52,897 nt of DNA from Bacteroidales bacterium (lineage in GTDB: Bacteria; Bacteroidota; Bacteroidia; Bacteroidales; VadinHA17): contig JALONV010000039.1 in assembly GCA_025454755.1 (NCBI GenBank), positions 1-52,897 on the forward strand. Direction: 5' to 3'. Every line of letters begins with the position of its first letter. Position 1 is the first letter of the stretch. Made by a program: the position numbers and the translations under genes. Shown here piece after piece: positions 32,665-43,600 of the stretch. The notes beneath the pieces were generated by a model, which had not been told where the DNA came from, did no database searches, and saw nothing but the letters and a program-made list of their open reading frames with translations.

Positions 32665-35571
32665 ATGAATCCGAAGCAACAAAAACCAACAACACCATGG
32701 TCGCTTATTGTTATCTTTTTCATTTTAGCTGCTATTGTCATTTCAGGGGGCATAACATATTATGCACTTCATAAGAGGAGAATTCTTAATGATAGTCTTA
32801 AGGAGCTTTCAACAATTGGAGATCTTAAAGTAAAACAGATAACAAAATGGAGGAGGGAACGAATTGCTGACGGCGCATTCCTTGCTCAAAATGTATCCAT
32901 ATCAAGACAGTTTTTGCAGTATCTGAACCACCAGGGTGACGAAAGATTGAAAAGCGATCTGATTGCTGACCTGATTTCGCTTACCGAGAATTATGATTAT
33001 AAAAATGCCTTATTTCTTGATGATAAATTTAATGTTCACCTTTTCTACCCGGGTCGCGATACAGTTATCGGTGATTATCTGAAAGGCAGACTGCCTAAAG
33101 TTTTCAGCGATGGTAAAGTTGTGCTTACCGACCTTCACCAGACAGGAAAGGTAAGCTTTATTCATCTAGATCTGCTTGTCCCTCTGAAAGTACCGGGAGA
33201 TACAGCTGTTTTCGGAATTCTCGTGCTGAGGATAGATCCTTACAAGGTCCTGTATCCTTTGATCAAGTCCTGGCCTGTTGTAAGCAAAACAGCAGAATCA
33301 CTTTTATTTCGAAGGGAAGGGGACGATGTTGTTTATCTTAATGAATTGCGTTTCAGGGAGAACACCGAAATGGCATTGAGGCTTCCTGTAACAGAAGATA
33401 AACTGCCGGCAGCAATGGCACTTCAGGGAATACAGGAAGCCAGTGATGCGGTTGATTACAGGGGAGTCAGTGTTATTGCCACAATGAAGAAGGTACCTGA
33501 AACATTATGGTATCTTGTTGCCAAGGTCGATCGCAAAGAAGCTCTTTACAGGCTGAGAAGACAGACCAGTCTTACCGCTTTTTCTATGGCTCTATTAGTT
33601 CTTACTACCGGATTCTTCCTTGGATTCATCTGGTGGAATCAGCGTGTAAGGTTCTACAGGAGCAGGTATGAAGCAGAAGTTGAGCGCCTGGCTCTCGTCA
33701 AACACTATGACTACATATTGAAGAATGCGAATGATATCATTTTCCTGTTCGACAGCAATTATATAATTGTAGAGGCCAATGATAAGGCAATGGAGACATA
33801 CCGGTATGACAGAGATGAGTTTATTGGACATAGTGTCAGGATATTACGGACAGATTTAACTATTGACAAGCTTGAAAGTGACTTAAAAGAACTCAATGAA
33901 GTAGGATATTCAACATATGAAACGATCCATAAGAGAAAAGACGGAACTATCTTTCCCATTGAAATAAGCGCCAGGAAATTAGAGATCGAGAGTACAGTAT
34001 ATTACCAGTCTATAAGCCGGGATATCACCGACAGGAAACTTGCTGATGAAACTCTTAGAGAGAGCGAGGAGCGGTTCAGAAAATTATTTGAAAACAGCCC
34101 TCTTGGCATGGTCATGACAGGTAAGGACATGGGTATTGTAAGAGCAAATTCAGCCTTCTGCAAAATGATCGGATATTCTGAAGAAGAGCTCCATGGCATG
34201 ACTTTCAGAAATTTTACACATCCTGACAATATCGGTGCTGATGAAGTGGGTATTCTTTTACTGGTAGCTAAAAAAATACCCATATACCATACAGAAAAGA
34301 AATATATCAGAAGCAACGGCGTGGTTATATGGGGATCGGTCACCATTGTTCTGATCCGCAACAAAAAGGATGAAGTCCAGTTCTTTTTTGAAATGGTAGA
34401 AGATATCACTGCACGAAAGAGTGCCGAAGCAGAACTTGAGAAATCATTTTCTCTTCAGAAAGCCACTCTCGAATCTACTGCCGATGGTATATTAGTGGTT
34501 GATTCCAATGGAAAAATTGTTCAATACAATCAGAAATTTGCCGAGATGTGGAGAATCCCTGATCTTGTCCTGGAAAGAATGGAAGATCAGGCAGCCCTTG
34601 ATTTTGTGTTTAATCAGCTTAAAGATCCTCAAGGATTTATTGACAAGGTCAAATATCTCTATTCGGCCCCCGAAGCAATCAGTTCGGATCAGATGGAATT
34701 TATTGATGGACGTGTCTTTGACCGTTATTCACAGCCTCAGAAGATAAGCGGCAAAACGGTAGGAAGAGTCTGGAGCTTCAGGGATATAACAGAGCGTAAA
34801 AAGGCTGAGGCTGAAATTATTAAGGCAAAAGAAAAGGCTGAGGAAAGCGACAGGCTGAAAACAGCATTTCTTCATAATGTGTCTCATGAGATAAGAACTC
34901 CGATGAATGCTATCCTCGGATTTTCCACACTGCTTAGTGAACCGGGCATATCAGATGAAGACAGAAAGCAGTTCACTGATGTTATATTCCAGAGTGGCAG
35001 CCAACTGCTGTCGATCATTAATGATATTGTCGATCTGGCAAGTATTGAAAGCGGACAAGTGAAAGTCAGTATTAAGCAGATTAACCTCAATACCATGCTC
35101 AGAAGACTTAATGAGCAGTTCAGTTACAAGGAGAAATCTTACAGGATAACACTCAATCTGCAGACTCCCGTTCCTCAGAAAGACGCTGAAATAATGACCG
35201 ATAGTACAAAACTTGTTCAGGTAATCTCAAACCTCATAAACAATGCCTTCAAGTTCACGAAAAAAGGGAAAATAACTTTCGGATATGATTTAAAGGGAGA
35301 TTTCATAGAGTTTTATGTAAAAGACACAGGCATAGGAATTGCACCTGAACATCAGTCGAGGATATTTGAAAGATTCTATCAGGTCGACAGTGCAGTGTCG
35401 AGACAATATGGAGGTACCGGTCTCGGCCTTTCAATTTGCAAAGCCTATGTTGAACTCATGGGAGGAGAAATCTGGCTTGAATCGGTCCGGGGAAAAGGTA
35501 CAAGCTTCTATTTTAAGATTCCTTATTTAAGAGGAGAACAAAAAACTTCTCCATTTCACTCACAGCTTTAA
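32665..35571 (+). CDS. Three-PAS sensor histidine kinase
   Basis: A 968-residue inner-membrane sensor kinase. Membrane segments lie at about 13-35 and 308-329, with a periplasmic sensing region of about 270 residues between them. Cytoplasmic PAS domains follow (about 345-455, 465-585, 595-705), two ending in the PAC-like SISRDITDRK and EDITARKSAE motifs. The HisKA box has phospho-acceptor H741 in NVSHEIRTP. The HATPase_c domain has N box NLINNAFKFT (about 856), G1 DTGIGIAPEHQ and G2 GGTGLGLSI (about 916). There is no receiver domain and no response-regulator gene adjacent, so its partner is elsewhere. The next gene (88 bp on) is the exported peroxiredoxin. The periplasmic region is not recognised as a known sensor. 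Confidence 0.95.
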   Translation: MNPKQQKPTTPWSLIVIFFILAAIVISGGITYYALHKRRILNDSLKELSTIGDLKVKQITKWRRERIADGAFLAQNVSISRQFLQYLNHQGDERLKSDLIADLISLTENYDYKNALFLDDKFNVHLFYPGRDTVIGDYLKGRLPKVFSDGKVVLTDLHQTGKVSFIHLDLLVPLKVPGDTAVFGILVLRIDPYKVLYPLIKSWPVVSKTAESLLFRREGDDVVYLNELRFRENTEMALRLPVTEDKLPAAMALQGIQEASDAVDYRGVSVIATMKKVPETLWYLVAKVDRKEALYRLRRQTSLTAFSMALLVLTTGFFLGFIWWNQRVRFYRSRYEAEVERLALVKHYDYILKNANDIIFLFDSNYIIVEANDKAMETYRYDRDEFIGHSVRILRTDLTIDKLESDLKELNEVGYSTYETIHKRKDGTIFPIEISARKLEIESTVYYQSISRDITDRKLADETLRESEERFRKLFENSPLGMVMTGKDMGIVRANSAFCKMIGYSEEELHGMTFRNFTHPDNIGADEVGILLLVAKKIPIYHTEKKYIRSNGVVIWGSVTIVLIRNKKDEVQFFFEMVEDITARKSAEAELEKSFSLQKATLESTADGILVVDSNGKIVQYNQKFAEMWRIPDLVLERMEDQAALDFVFNQLKDPQGFIDKVKYLYSAPEAISSDQMEFIDGRVFDRYSQPQKISGKTVGRVWSFRDITERKKAEAEIIKAKEKAEESDRLKTAFLHNVSHEIRTPMNAILGFSTLLSEPGISDEDRKQFTDVIFQSGSQLLSIINDIVDLASIESGQVKVSIKQINLNTMLRRLNEQFSYKEKSYRITLNLQTPVPQKDAEIMTDSTKLVQVISNLINNAFKFTKKGKITFGYDLKGDFIEFYVKDTGIGIAPEHQSRIFERFYQVDSAVSRQYGGTGLGLSICKAYVELMGGEIWLESVRGKGTSFYFKIPYLRGEQKTSPFHSQL

Positions 35572-35659
35572 AAAATGTTAAAATCCTTTTCGCAGTGAAC
35601 ATTACAATTCCGTTAATGTTTAATTAGTCTGAATTAATATTAATTTAAACTCTGCAACC

Positions 35660-36418
35660 ATGAAAAGACTAACATTACTTTTTGTTTCCATTTTTATTAT
35701 GGCCAGTCTCTGGTCACAGGACATGAATAACGGAAGCAGCGCTGCTTTGAAGGATGACAGGAATTTCAGGATACCACTGATTGGCGAAAAAGCCCCTTCA
35801 TTTTATGCGGAATCAACGAACGGGGCAATAAATTTCCCTGACGATTTTGGAATAAGCTGGAAGATCCTGTTTGCTCATCCCCAGGACTTTACTCCTGTCT
35901 GTTCATCAGAGCTTCTTGAGCTGTCATACCTGCAGAATCAATTTGAAAAGCTTGGAGTTAAACTGCTTGTGATATCAACTGATCCACTCGAAACTCATGA
36001 GCAATGGAAGAAGGCGCTGGAGCAACTTGATTACAAAGGCAGGGATAAAGCCAGGATAAGATTTCCGCTTGTCGACGACAACAAGCTTGAGGTTTCGAAG
36101 AAATACGGGATGATACATTCTGCAACAAATTCGACAAGATATGTGAGAGGTGTCTTTATCATTGACCCTGAAAATATTGTAAGAGCGGTCTATTTCTATC
36201 CTATGGAGGTGGGCAGGAGCACAGCCGAACTGCTGAGGACAGTAACTGCCCTTAAGACTGTTGATAACAAGGCTGTGATGACTCCGGCAGACTGGACACC
36301 TGGGGATGATGTTGTTGTCCCGTATCTCCCGACAACAAAAGCTGAATCTTCAAATGATGTCCCGGAAGGATATTACAGGCTTGCATGGTTTTTGAACTAC
36401 AAAAAAGCAAGTAATTAA
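35660..36418 (+). CDS. Exported 1-Cys peroxiredoxin (Prx6/AhpC-TSA family)
   Basis: A 252-residue peroxiredoxin with an N-terminal signal peptide (MKRLTLLFVSIFIMASLWSQ), so it is predicted to act outside the cytoplasm. The peroxidatic cysteine is C81 in the HPQDFTPVCSSE motif, and it is the only cysteine, which marks it as 1-Cys type (Prx6 subfamily); the extended C-terminal dimerisation domain is present. A reductant in the periplasm is not obvious. It follows the histidine kinase by 88 bp in the same direction without a clear promoter. A bidirectional terminator lies 59 bp after the stop. Confidence 0.92.
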   Translation: MKRLTLLFVSIFIMASLWSQDMNNGSSAALKDDRNFRIPLIGEKAPSFYAESTNGAINFPDDFGISWKILFAHPQDFTPVCSSELLELSYLQNQFEKLGVKLLVISTDPLETHEQWKKALEQLDYKGRDKARIRFPLVDDNKLEVSKKYGMIHSATNSTRYVRGVFIIDPENIVRAVYFYPMEVGRSTAELLRTVTALKTVDNKAVMTPADWTPGDDVVVPYLPTTKAESSNDVPEGYYRLAWFLNYKKASN

Positions 36419-36470
36419 TCTTCTCTGAAGAACCGGCATATGCCGACGAAGAATAGGACATTTATAAATG

Positions 36471-36508
36471 AAAAAAAGAGGACAGGTTAAACCCGTCCTC
36501 TTTTTTTT
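36471..36508. terminator. Bidirectional terminator between peroxiredoxin and tRNA-Val
   Basis: A stem of GAGGAC/GTCCTC (36478-36483 with 36495-36500), extended by GGT/ACC with one A-C mismatch and a TAA loop, is flanked by A7 (36471-36477) and T8 (36501-36508). It can work for the peroxiredoxin gene on the plus strand and for the tRNA transcript on the minus strand. Confidence 0.8.
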
Positions 36509-36509
36509 G

Positions 36510-36584
36510 TGGGCGATGAGGGATTCGAACCCCCGACCCTCTGGGTGTAAACCAGATGCTCTGAACCAACTGAGCTAATCGCCC
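36510..36584 (-). tRNA. tRNA-Val (anticodon TAC)
   Basis: The minus strand folds as a complete 75-nt tRNA: acceptor stem GGGCGAT/ATCGCCC, D arm with GCTC/GAGC and the AGTTGG loop, anticodon stem TCTGG/CCAGA with loop TTTACAC, 5-nt variable loop, and T arm with the TTCGAAT loop. The anticodon is TAC, decoding Val GTA. The discriminator base is A and CCA is not encoded. Confidence 0.97.
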
Positions 36585-36589
36585 CAATG

Positions 36590-36625
36590 TCCGCCGAAGT
36601 CCCTAGTACTCGGGACGAAGGCGGA
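36590..36625 (-). repeat. 36-nt hairpin in the leader of tRNA-Val
   Basis: Two stems, TCCGCC/GGCGGA (36590-36595 with 36620-36625) and GTCCC/GGGAC (36599-36603 with 36612-36616), are separated by a symmetrical GAA/GAA internal loop, and the palindrome AGTACT lies in the end loop. It starts 6 nt upstream of the mature tRNA 5' end, and the tRNA promoter lies further upstream, so it should be part of the precursor RNA. It could also be a REP-like DNA repeat. Confidence 0.6.
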
Positions 36626-36638
36626 TATTTTGAGAGTG

Positions 36639-36669
36639 CAAATATAGCCTCAATTTTCATTTCTGCAAA
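36639..36669 (-). promoter_or_regulatory. Strong Bacteroidota promoter of tRNA-Val
   Basis: On the minus strand, TTTG (36669-36666) is followed after exactly 19 nt by TATATTTG (36646-36639), a perfect match to the TTTG-N19-TAnnTTTG consensus. The predicted start is near 36633, about 50 nt before the mature tRNA. Confidence 0.75.
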
Positions 36670-37088
36670 AAAATCTTCAATGAGCTGTTTTTATGATATC
36701 ATCATAACTTGATAGCAGGCATTTAATGCCTGTTAACGCCAGTATTAATCAAAACATGGCATCCGTTTAACAGGTTTAAACGAGCATTGGTCAAAATCAA
36801 ATGTATTGAAAATATCTCCTGATAACCATTTCATGGAGTTTTAAGATGGTTGAAATCATCGAATTGCAAAAAGCAACCAAAAATGAACTTTAAAAGTCAT
36901 GTTGATATGTTCAAAACACGTGAAAAATAAAGCGTTAGAGGTGTTTAAAAAATACATATATTCACGTCATAAATGAATTGAGCATGAAATCTCTGCGGCT
37001 CGAAAGGGAGAACTATATACTGCAGAGATGTAATTGTTTAATATACTGACTGATAGAGCTATTTAGAAAAAATTGAACCTGATCATAT
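36670..37088. other. AT-rich intergenic region upstream of the giant gene
   Basis: No ORF, promoter consensus or known RNA was recognised over about 420 bp. It holds a short perfect-stem palindrome at 36716-36732 (CAGGCAT/ATGCCTG) and a 10-bp stem (36989-36998 with 37020-37029, one G-T pair) that would lie in the mRNA leader of the giant gene. AT-rich runs make the base level clearly different from the coding region. Confidence 0.4.
36989..37029 (+). other. Candidate structured leader hairpin of the giant surface-protein gene
   Basis: ATCTCTGC (36989-36996) pairs with GCAGAGAT (37022-37029), and two more pairs extend the stem to 10 bp; a small inner CTC/GAG stem can cap the loop. It ends 59 nt before the ATG at 37089. 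It matches no riboswitch I know. Confidence 0.3.
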
Positions 37089-37610
37089 ATGGAATCAAAA
37101 AATCCGAAAGGCCTGGAGATTTCTAATTTATTTCGATTTTATAATTTCTTTTCCCGTCGAAAGAATTTTCTCCCGGGCCTGTATTATCTGGCAAAAAGAA
37201 CAGCTATCCTTCTGTTTGTTTTTTTTCAGTTTGTCGCATCCTCCGGGCAGACAACTTTTTATTCTCAGGGGTCAGGACTATTCAACTTAACAACCAATTG
37301 GGACACAAATCCTCTCGGTGGGGGGGCAGATCCTGTTGGAGTCGATTTTACAAGCGGTGTAAACACTTTTATAATTCAGGACGGGCATACAATAACACTC
37401 AATATCAATCTTGATGTTTTTAACCTTACAACCGGGACAGGAACCTCAGGGATGCTTACTATCGGTAACGGCGGCGCCAGAACAGTTGTCATCAGGAATA
37501 ATTTTACTGTTGCTTCAGGAGGCACCGTGAATGTTGGTGCTTTCGCTGCAGTGCACGCGCTGTCAATAGCCGGTAACCTGATCGTTGACGGTACCTTTGA
37601 CATGCGTTGA
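37089..37610 (+). CDS. Giant T9SS-type surface protein, N-terminal fragment
   Basis: The first 173 codons of the giant gene, ended by a premature TGA at 37608-37610. After a 36-residue charged N-terminus comes a hydrophobic core (about 37-52, AILLFVFFQFVA) with likely cleavage after SSGQ, then the first copy of the module-opening sequence TFYSQGSGLFN, and a parallel beta-solenoid-like stretch. The stop exists only because a 22-bp segment is duplicated in tandem (37583-37604 and 37605-37626). Removing one copy joins this frame to the next ORF without any other change. So this is the signal-peptide end of the protein, not an independent gene. Confidence 0.8.
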   Translation: MESKNPKGLEISNLFRFYNFFSRRKNFLPGLYYLAKRTAILLFVFFQFVASSGQTTFYSQGSGLFNLTTNWDTNPLGGGADPVGVDFTSGVNTFIIQDGHTITLNINLDVFNLTTGTGTSGMLTIGNGGARTVVIRNNFTVASGGTVNVGAFAAVHALSIAGNLIVDGTFDMR

Positions 37611-37626
37611 CGGTACCTTTGACATG
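37583..37626 (+). repeat. Exact 22-bp tandem duplication causing a frameshift
   Basis: Two identical 22-bp copies lie end to end (37583-37604, 37605-37626). Because 22 is not a multiple of three, they shift the frame by one base. Without one copy the translation reads through VDGTFDMVQTF in a single frame. Confidence 0.9.
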
Positions 37627-40600
37627 GTACAAACCTTTCCGGGAAACGTCTGCAATGTTACATTCACGGGAGCAACAAGTAACACAGTCACCGGAATCGG
37701 TGCGACATGTAACTTCAACCAGATAACAGTAAATAAAGGTGCATCAATAGCAAATATAATTGATGTTCAGAGGACTATTACAATGTCTTCACCGACTGCT
37801 GCAGGACCATATCTGACTTTGACCAATGGTACATTCAAGCTTTCAAGCGCATCAACACTAACACCTTATTATGGCGCAGCAACAATTTGTGCTGCTTCAG
37901 GCAGGTTATGGATAAACAATGCTGCTGCAAATATCTCTTGTGTTGGCGCCGGAACAACAACAACACCCGGCGTGCCAACTGTTACAGGTACGTTGCAGGT
38001 TACCTCCGGTACTTTTGAGTATGGAAGCGGAAACGATCAGCTGGTTCTGACGGCTGCAGCGGCAGCTTTAAATATAGATGGTGTAAATGGTACAGTGAAA
38101 ATTTATGGTGGATTAAATAATAATGGTCCCGGTTCAATTAGTATTAGTTCCGGTACCCTGATATTTGACTGCCAGAGGACAGATTCAGGTGGGGATAATT
38201 TTACAGCTGCTGCACATATGATAGATATTAGAGGTGCTGTAAATTTCACTGGTGGAAGTATGATAATAGTTGATCCTTCTGCCTATGCAATATCAAGTAA
38301 TGTCGCGACTCTTTTGTTATGGGACTTAAGTGGGGCAGATGTTTTTACCGGAAGTACTATACAATTCGGAGACGGCTCAAGTACCAGTACAGGCGGATCA
38401 GCTGATGCATTTGATGTAAGAACCAATAATGCAGGCACTTACAGGCTGGGAGATATAATTGTTAATACTGCCACCGGAGCAAACAGAGCCGTTAAGTTTT
38501 GGAACGCTGACGGACAATTTTATGTTGGTGGTAATATTACAATTTCAAGCGGAGCCTCAAGTGAACTTGATCTTAACGGGAGAACACTAACTCTGAACGG
38601 GAACCTGATAAATAATGGAACTTTACGAACAGCAGTTGCAGGTTCAAGTCTTATTATGGGTGGTACTTCGGCCCAGATTATATCTGGTTCAGGAGCATTC
38701 ACAGACGGTAATGCCGGCAGGATACTCAGCCTCACCATCAACAACACTTCCGGTACCAGCCCTGCAGTTGATTTACAACGTAATCTGACCATTGCATCCA
38801 ATAACGGAGCCCTTTCTCTCACCTCTGGTGAATTTGGTACTACAATTGATAGTACAATTACAATTGGTGCCGGAGTAGCGGCAACATTAACTGCCACAAG
38901 AACAAATGGGATCATGTCATTGACACCTGTCTGGAATATAGCAGGCGGTATACCCAGTTATAACCTTGTTTATAATGCTTCTGCAGCTCCGCTGACTACC
39001 GGCAACGAGATGCCTTCATCGTTGGATGCCATAATAAACAATATCACTGTAAACAACAATTCCGGAGTTCTTATAGGACAGAATGATATCACTATCCAGG
39101 GAACACTGACACTCACAAACGGTGTCGTGGATTTCCAGGATAAAACAGTGAACTTCGTTTCAGGCGCTGCACCCATCGCAAGAACAAACGGTACAATCAC
39201 CACATCACCTTCAGGAACGATCAACTTCGGAACTCCTGCATTAATGACCGGCGCAAGCATTACCATTCCCGCAAATACATTTACAAATAACCCGACACAA
39301 ATTGGTGACCTTGCAATTAACAAAAGCGCAAACCATACACTTACCTGGAATAATCAGGGACTTACCATAAATGGGACTCTTACTTTAAATCTGACAAGCG
39401 CCACTAAAATTTTCTCAATTGGAGCAAATACACTAACATTTCAGGATGATGATAGTCCAATAGTATGGACTTCAGGAACAATTACAACTGCTCCAGGAAC
39501 AATTCTTAAATTCGGTGATACAGGACATACAGCAGGTGGAGTATTTTCTTTGCCTGCTTCATTATTCACCCCGTTTACCCGCACAACCGGAACTTTAACG
39601 CCTGGTGCAACCGCCGGTCTTATCTTTAACGCGAATGTCAATCCATTTACTTTCCCCGACGATTTGTTTACCACCTCACCGGCGACTTTTGCATCACTAA
39701 GCATAAGCCGCGGCGCAGGAATACTGATAACCCTTGGCAATCAGGAATTAAATGTAACAGGAACTACAACACTGAATTCCGGCATACTGGAAATACTAAA
39801 TGCTGACCTTCAAATTGCTGCAATTGGAGGAACACCTTCCGCAAACAGCATGATTGTGACTAACGGTACGGGATATTTAAAAAGAAGTTTTCCTTCAGGT
39901 GCATCAGCAGCTTATTCTTTCCCGATTGGCGATAATACAGGAGGTCTTAACGAATATAGTCCGGCAAGGTTTACTTTCAGTGCCAATGCAACTGCTGGCA
40001 CACTCGGCGTAAAGGTCACTGATGCTAAACATCCTGCCAACACTGAAACCGATAATTACATTACAAGATACTGGAGCTTTAATGCCCCTCTTCTTACAAC
40101 TTACACATACTCTGCTCAGTTTACCTACCCTGCAGCCGATGTGGTCGGCACCGATGAGGCAAACTTCAGGATGCAGAGGTATGATAACGGATTATCAACA
40201 TGGAAATCAGATGTTGGAAGCATTACTGTTCCTGGTGCACCTTCTACGCTTACAACATCAGCCTCGCTGACCGAAATTTCAGGCTGGCTTAACAATAACG
40301 ATATTACATCTTTTACGGCACCCGAAACTTATTACTGGTCGAGGGCAAACGGTAATTGGAATGGTGGATCAGCAGTATGGGTGGTTACTGATGATAACAA
40401 CGATCCCGGAGCCGGAGGAACTCCTACTTCTGTTGTTCCTGATCGTACGAATAATAAGGGGATTACAATAAGGAACGGACATACAATTACCTTAACCGCA
40501 GGAACATATACTGCCGACCAGATGACCGTTGCCACTGGAGGTGTTCTTACGATGAATGCCAATAATTTCACGCTATATAACGGAGCGGGAACTGACCTCA

Positions 40601-43600
40601 CAGTTGGTGGAACAGTAAATACTACCGGAGGACAGCTCATTTCTGCTGAAGCAGGTGTTGCCATTGCAGTTAATGGTACTGTAAACACAACAGACCTTGA
40701 TGGCTTTTCAATTGATGCAAACTCAACAATTCCGACAACCAACTCTCCTTCATTAACTCTTGGAGCAAATTCGACAATAAATTTCAGCGGGGCAGCGGGT
40801 CAGAGATTAGATACCCGCACTGACTATGGTAATCTGCAGGCGACAAATGCCGGAGCCAAAATTGCTCAGGGCGCCATAACTGTTAACAAAGATCTCACTG
40901 TTACAAATGCAACATTTGACCATAACGACAACACAATCACTCTTAGGGGAGGAGCAACCTTTACGGGTACCGGAACTATGTCAGGAAGCGGATTGCTTTA
41001 CCTTAACGGAGGAACGGCAAGCCATACTATTTCAGGGAATAATGCAACAATAATAAACCTCGAGCTGGATGATGCCAACGGTGCTTCCTTCTCAGGTGCA
41101 ACAAATATCATCAGCGGCAATCTCGTTGTCACAAGGGGTACTTTGGTACTCAATGCATTCACGAACCTTACTGTAAATGGAACGACAAGCATAGGAACCG
41201 GAGCATCCGCTGCTGCAATTGCAATAAACTCGACTGCCGGTGGCAAGACCTTTACCGGACTTATTACAGTGGGAGCAAACGGAACATGGAACAATTCATC
41301 AAACGAGTCATTTACAATCCGTGGAAACATTGTTAACGTCAGCCCAGGTACTTTTAATGCAGGTACTGGTATCTATACTTTTGATACCAGTGACCAGTCC
41401 TTTACAGGCACCTTTTCCATTCCAAACGTAACAATTACCGGAGTAAACCTTACCAACAACAATTCGCTCACTGTTTCGACTGCACTAACAGGTGCAACCG
41501 GAACTTTGACACAGGCTGCGAATGCGACTCTTAATATAGGAGCTACCGCAGCCTCACTGACGCTTGGGACACTTAATGCACATGCATCGGGTAATACAGT
41601 TAACTATAACCGTGCGGGCGACCAGACAATCAAGATCCCTGCAGCCGGCTATTATCATCTTATTACAAGTGTCTCCGGAATAAAAACGGTACCTGCGGCG
41701 CTTAATGTCCTGGGGGATCTGACCACTTCGGCAGGGACCCTGGCGATGACTATCAATAATGTGCAGCTAAACGGGAATCTTGTAAATAACGGAACACACA
41801 CCGGCACTACCGGAGCAATTGTTCTTACTGGTGGAACAGCGACTCACAATATTTCCGGCACCGGTACTTCATTCAATGTAACACTGAATGATTCCAATGG
41901 TGCTACCCTGCTCAGCAATGCCCAGATCAATGGAACACTAACCCTGACAAGCGGTGTTATTCACCTGGGAGCATATGATCTTACATTAGGCAGTACATTA
42001 GCAATCGGCGGTGCCTTTTCCTCCTCTAATATGATTGAAACCGGCGACGCCGGAAGAGTGATCCGTTCCGCATCGGCAAATAATAATGCCTTTAATCTGA
42101 CTTATCCGGTAGGCAGCGGAGGTTATTACAGTCCATTAATCGTCTCTGGTTTAGCAGGGGTTGGAGCTGCTCCCAGAAGTTTCTCGGTAAGAGCCGTACC
42201 GACTAATCCCGGAGTATTGACTAACGGAATTAAAAAGTATTGGGAGTTGTCAGCATCAGGTATTGCCTTGGCTGGTATGTCCCTTTCGTTTGACTGGGAT
42301 GCCGGGGAAGTAGTTGGTGATGCTTTGCTCTTCCGGCCTTATACCAATACTTCAGGATCATGGGCGCTTGCAACAGGAGCATCAGCGCCGGGAACAAAGC
42401 CTGCAACTTCGACAGGTAGTGCTACAATAAACGGCAATTGGACTGTAGGGGCGCCGAGTACATTCTATTCATATCAGACAGGGAACTGGAACCAGGCCTC
42501 AACATGGACTTTTGATCCGGGCGGTACAACCGGTCCGGGAACTCTCGTACCGGGTCAGAATGATAAAGTGGTGATTCTTTCAGGTAGGACAGTAACTCTT
42601 TCTGCCAACGTCTTTACACAAAATCTCGATATTACAATTAATGACGGAGGTATCCTTGACCAGGGTGTGCGCAGGTTTACAAATACGCTTGCAGCTCTCA
42701 GAGGAGACGGTGTACTTAAACTGGCGTCTTCTTTCTTTCCTGCTGCTACAGTAAACACATTTGTTACCATCGACGGAGGTATAACCGAATATAATAACAA
42801 CGGAAGCATGTCGGCAACTCAGTCGACATATTATCACCTTGTTATAAGATCGGCAGGGACGGTTTCAACTGTTAATGATATTACTCTTAACGGTGACCTG
42901 AGTGTCGCACAAGGTACTTTAGAGATCATTGATGCCATCGACGGACGGCTGAAACTGATTGTAAAGGGTGATTTTACAGTTGACATCCCCGGTACCATCT
43001 CTGTCAGCACAGACGATACAAGAAGTGATGCAGGGCCAATGCCATCAATTGACGGAAGTACGGGTGGATACCTGAATTACTATGAAAACAACTCACACAG
43101 GATTGAGATTTTCGGTGATTTCATAAATAACGGTACGGTTAAGTTCTCAAATCTTACTTACCCGATGTATGACCAGTTCCCCTCGGATGGTTTTGCAACG
43201 GTATATATGCGTGGGATAACTGATAATGTACTGACCTGTAATGGCATAAGTGAATTCTATAACCTTATTATTGATAAAGGTACTGATCAGACCTATAAGG
43301 TGACGCTTTATTCTGCAGGCTATAGCAAGTTCAAACTTTACGGGGCCAACATTGCTCCGGCAAGTGCTGCAGGAACAAATGCAAATCCGGATATTAAGAA
43401 GGCATTGTGGATAAAGAACGGAACACTGATTCTTAAGGGAATGACAGCCATTCCCTCACTGTCGGAAGGATTATCTGCCATATCAATGCCAAATTACCTT
43501 TCGAGTGACTATTTTATTCCTTCCCGTGGAGCACTGGTTCTTGACGGACCAGGAGTTATCGTTCTGGGAACTGCAGACAGCTATACCGAAGTTAATGCAG

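Noticed and set aside
36434-36445. A 12-bp perfect palindrome CGGCATATGCCG after the peroxiredoxin gene
   Set aside because: Too short for a terminator, and a stronger terminator lies 26 bp downstream. It might be an operator, but nothing supports this.
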